From Lachnospiraceae bacterium (lineage in GTDB: Bacteria > Bacillota > Clostridia > Lachnospirales > Lachnospiraceae), in contig VSNR01000091.1 of the NCBI GenBank assembly GCA_009774345.1, positions 1-17,621 of the forward strand: DNA of 17,621 nt, written 5' to 3'. Position numbers and translations under genes: made by a program. The notes beneath the pieces were generated by a model, which saw only the letters and a program-made list of their open reading frames with translations, was not told the origin of the DNA and searched no databases. This document shows, piece after piece, positions 15,517 to 17,621 of this stretch (positions within the stretch are counted from its first letter, which is position 1; every line of letters starts with the position of its first letter).

Positions 15517-15525
15517 TGCTATACT
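15517..15525 (+). promoter_or_regulatory. Extended -10 promoter of the AAA_like gene
   Basis: TGCTATACT (15517-15525) is an extended -10 element; no good -35 is seen. Because it overlaps the upstream part of the open frame that starts at GTG 15514, it also argues for the later ATG start. Confidence 0.45.
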
Positions 15526-15567
15526 GTTGAAAAGAAGACATCATACTTTCAGGAAAAGAGGAATGAT

Positions 15568-17283
15568 ATGACAGAGAAAGCAAAGCTTCCCGTGGGAATA
15601 GAGGATTTTGAAGAGATGCGCTCTATGGACTATTATTATATAGATAAAACAGGACTGATCAGAACGCTCTTGGAAAATCCAGGAAAAGTAACACTGTTCA
15701 CGCGTCCGAGGCGTTTCGGTAAGACGTTGAATATGAGCATGCTGAAATATTTCTTTGAGATAGGCAGTGACATCATGCCGTTAAACAACGGCACACTTTT
15801 TGATGGTTTGGAAATTTCCAGGGAGGAAAAACTCTGTGATCAATACATGGGAAAATTTCCAGTCATTTCCATCAGTTTAAAAGAAGCAGCAGGAGAAAGC
15901 TTTGATACTGCAAAAAGAATTCTGCGCTCTGTCATCGGTGATGAGGCGCTCCGGTTTTCATTTCTGTCAGAGAGTGACAAGCTGACCGAAACAGAGCGGC
16001 AGCAGTATGCCAAACTGATAGAACTTGATGACAGGGGAGAGTATGCCATGTCAGATGAACTTTTGTCAAAAAGTTTCCTCACACTGTCGCGTTTCCTGCA
16101 AAAACATTATGGTCAAAAAACGATCCTGTTGATTGACGAATATGATGTGCCCTTAGATAAGGCATACCAGTCAGGCTATTATGATGCCATGGTAGATTTA
16201 ATCGGAACGATGTTTGGACGGGTACTCAAGACAAACAGCAGCCTGGGATTTGCAGTCCTTACAGGATGTCTGCGAATCTCCAAAGAAAGTATTTTCACAG
16301 GTCTCAATAACTTTAACGTGTACACTGTAAAGGACGTACAGTACAATGAATACTTTGGGTTTACAGATGCAGAAGTCCGTGCACTGCTGGAATATTATGG
16401 TTTTACAGCAAAATATGACACCATAAAAGAATGGTATGACGGGTATCGTTTCGGTGAACTGGAAATTTATTGTCCGTGGGATGTGATAAGCTACTGTCAT
16501 GCACTAAAGATGTGCCCATCCATTACGCCACAGAATTATTGGGTTAATACGAGCAGTAACAGTATTATCAGAAGGTTTATAGATCGGGCGAAGGGCGCAA
16601 CGAAAGTGGAGATCGAGGGACTGATAAGCGGGGGAAGTATCAAGAAGGAAATTCATCAGGAACTGACCTATAAGGATTTGGATGCTGACATTAATTATTT
16701 ATGGAGTATTCTTTTTACAACTGGATATTTGACACAATGCGAAAATGATGATCAGGAACTGACGGAGCTGGTGATTCCCAATAAGGAAATACGATGGATA
16801 TTTATCAAACAGATACAGGAATGGTTTGAGTCAGAGACAAAGAAGGATATACAAAAACTGGAAAGCTTTTGCAGGGCATTCGAGGAAAATGATACAGACG
16901 CTATCGAGAATGGATTTACTGACTATTTGCGAAAAACAATTAGTATCCGTGATTCTAGTGTGAGGAAGGAACTGAAAGAAAATTTTTATCATGGAATCCT
17001 GCTGGGGCTGTTTGCAGGTATGAAGGGATGGATAGTCAGGTCCAACGCTGAGTCGGGCGAGGGTTACAGCGATATCAGCGTGGAGGTCGAGGACAGGGGA
17101 ATCGGCATCATTATTGAGTTGAAATACGCTGAAAATGCGGCATTTGAGGACGGATGTAAAGAAGCATTAAAGCAGATTCGTGACAGAAATTACGAGGAGG
17201 CACTGATCGACGATGGGATGACTACCATCCGCAGATATGGGATTGCTTGCTATAAAAAGCGGTGTAGGGTGAGTTCGGAGTAG
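15568..17283 (+). CDS. AAA_like ATPase with C-terminal PDDEXK_9 nuclease-like domain
   Basis: A 571-aa protein of a family abundant in gut Firmicutes and Bacteroidetes, whose function is unknown. After LPVGIEDFEEMRSMDYYYID the degenerate but family-typical Walker A RPRRFGKT (Lys52, Thr53) is followed by LNMSMLKYFF. The Walker B TILLIDEYD has Asp190/Glu191, followed by LTGCLRISKESIFTGLNN, then YFGFTDAEV and WYDGYRFG. The C-terminal PD-(D/E)XK domain shows GYSDISVE with Asp502 and IIIELKYA with Glu517 and Lys519, so the nuclease-type site looks complete. AAAGAGGA lies 5 nt before ATG 15568; an upstream in-frame GTG at 15514 overlaps the promoter. No terminator is visible downstream. It stands alone, divergent from Uma2. 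Confidence 0.92.
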   Translation: MTEKAKLPVGIEDFEEMRSMDYYYIDKTGLIRTLLENPGKVTLFTRPRRFGKTLNMSMLKYFFEIGSDIMPLNNGTLFDGLEISREEKLCDQYMGKFPVISISLKEAAGESFDTAKRILRSVIGDEALRFSFLSESDKLTETERQQYAKLIELDDRGEYAMSDELLSKSFLTLSRFLQKHYGQKTILLIDEYDVPLDKAYQSGYYDAMVDLIGTMFGRVLKTNSSLGFAVLTGCLRISKESIFTGLNNFNVYTVKDVQYNEYFGFTDAEVRALLEYYGFTAKYDTIKEWYDGYRFGELEIYCPWDVISYCHALKMCPSITPQNYWVNTSSNSIIRRFIDRAKGATKVEIEGLISGGSIKKEIHQELTYKDLDADINYLWSILFTTGYLTQCENDDQELTELVIPNKEIRWIFIKQIQEWFESETKKDIQKLESFCRAFEENDTDAIENGFTDYLRKTISIRDSSVRKELKENFYHGILLGLFAGMKGWIVRSNAESGEGYSDISVEVEDRGIGIIIELKYAENAAFEDGCKEALKQIRDRNYEEALIDDGMTTIRRYGIACYKKRCRVSSE

Positions 17284-17392
17284 GATTTGATGAAATTAAA
17301 ATGCTTTACAATATTTTGAGAATTTGATATGATCTATATGGAAAATGTTCATAATATTGAGTATGTTAATATAGAGGTAGGGGGGGATTTGC

Positions 17393-17596
17393 ATGAAACA
17401 GACAACAATGGAAAGGCGAATACCCTTTGAAATGACTGCTAATCTGGGTCTGTTTTATTCCGATAAATAATATTCGTTATTTGGAGAAAAAAGGGCTGAC
17501 TACAAAGCAGGTAGACTGAAATTAGCGGAACATGATTTGTCAGAGGAATGTATAGAATGCTATACGGAAGATTCAATGGGTGCAGAAGCAGGATGA
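17393..17596 (+). pseudogene. Short unrecognised frame broken by one in-frame stop
   Basis: TAGGGGGGG (17379-17386) lies 6 nt before ATG 17393, which opens 25 codons (MKQTTMERRIPFEMTANLGL then FYSDK) ending at TAA 17468-17470. The very same frame continues for another 41 codons, starting YSLFGEKRADYKAGRLKLAE and ending at TGA 17594-17596, with ordinary acidic protein-like composition. One substitution in the TAA would join them into a 67-residue product. I do not recognise the family. It may be a decayed or degraded gene, or a truly tiny 25-aa peptide with chance open sequence after it. The rest of 17284-17621 is AT-rich, with no promoter or terminator I can support. Confidence 0.35.
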
Positions 17597-17621
17597 ACAT
17601 TGTCTAAAAAATATTTAAGAT

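Noticed and set aside
15700..15740. The unusual Walker A (RPRRFGKT) of the AAA_like ATPase as a possible inactivating change.
   Set aside because: This form is normal for the AAA_like/PDDEXK_9 family; Lys, Thr and Walker B acids are intact.

Overview
The base composition, the strong AGGAGG-type ribosome binding sites, the TTGxxx-17-TATAAT promoters and the gene content (GH95 and GH31 glycosidases, YitT membrane protein, M3 peptidase, Uma2 protein, AAA_like/PDDEXK_9 ATPase, Ser/Glu-rich surface protein) suggest a gut-type Clostridia, most likely a Lachnospiraceae relative. This is inferred from protein families and style; no marker gene fixes the taxon.

Layout. At the left edge (1-625) lie a hairpin, a consensus promoter and a small unrecognised acidic protein. 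It converges on a soluble chemoreceptor with a C-terminal CZB zinc-binding domain (626-1975, minus); a palindrome between the two is the receptor's probable terminator. From 2130 a consensus promoter drives a probable operon of a cytoplasmic GH95 alpha-fucosidase, a YitT-family membrane protein and an M3-family oligoendopeptidase (2332-7210). Its leader holds three consecutive strong hairpins (2176-2305) that no gene explains. A bidirectional terminator (7214-7246) separates it from a convergent GH31 alpha-xylosidase (7252-9591, minus).

From 9769 a promoter drives a beta-CASP metallo-beta-lactamase-fold RNase-like protein and dihydrofolate reductase, followed by a separately promoted branched-chain aminotransferase ending at a strong bidirectional terminator (13195-13233). 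The right part looks more accessory. It has a secreted protein with a long Ser/Glu-rich repeat stalk (13250-14689, minus), a Uma2-family predicted PD-(D/E)XK protein (minus), a divergent AAA_like/PDDEXK_9 ATPase (15568-17283), and a short reading frame at the right edge broken by one in-frame stop.

The two glycosidases fit intracellular trimming of imported fucosylated and xylosylated oligosaccharides, but no transporter or sugar regulator lies in the window. Most genes are ordinary. The items most worth a second look are the three-hairpin leader, the repeat-bearing surface protein and the broken frame at the right end. I see no CRISPR array, tRNA, rRNA, phage module or clear defence system.
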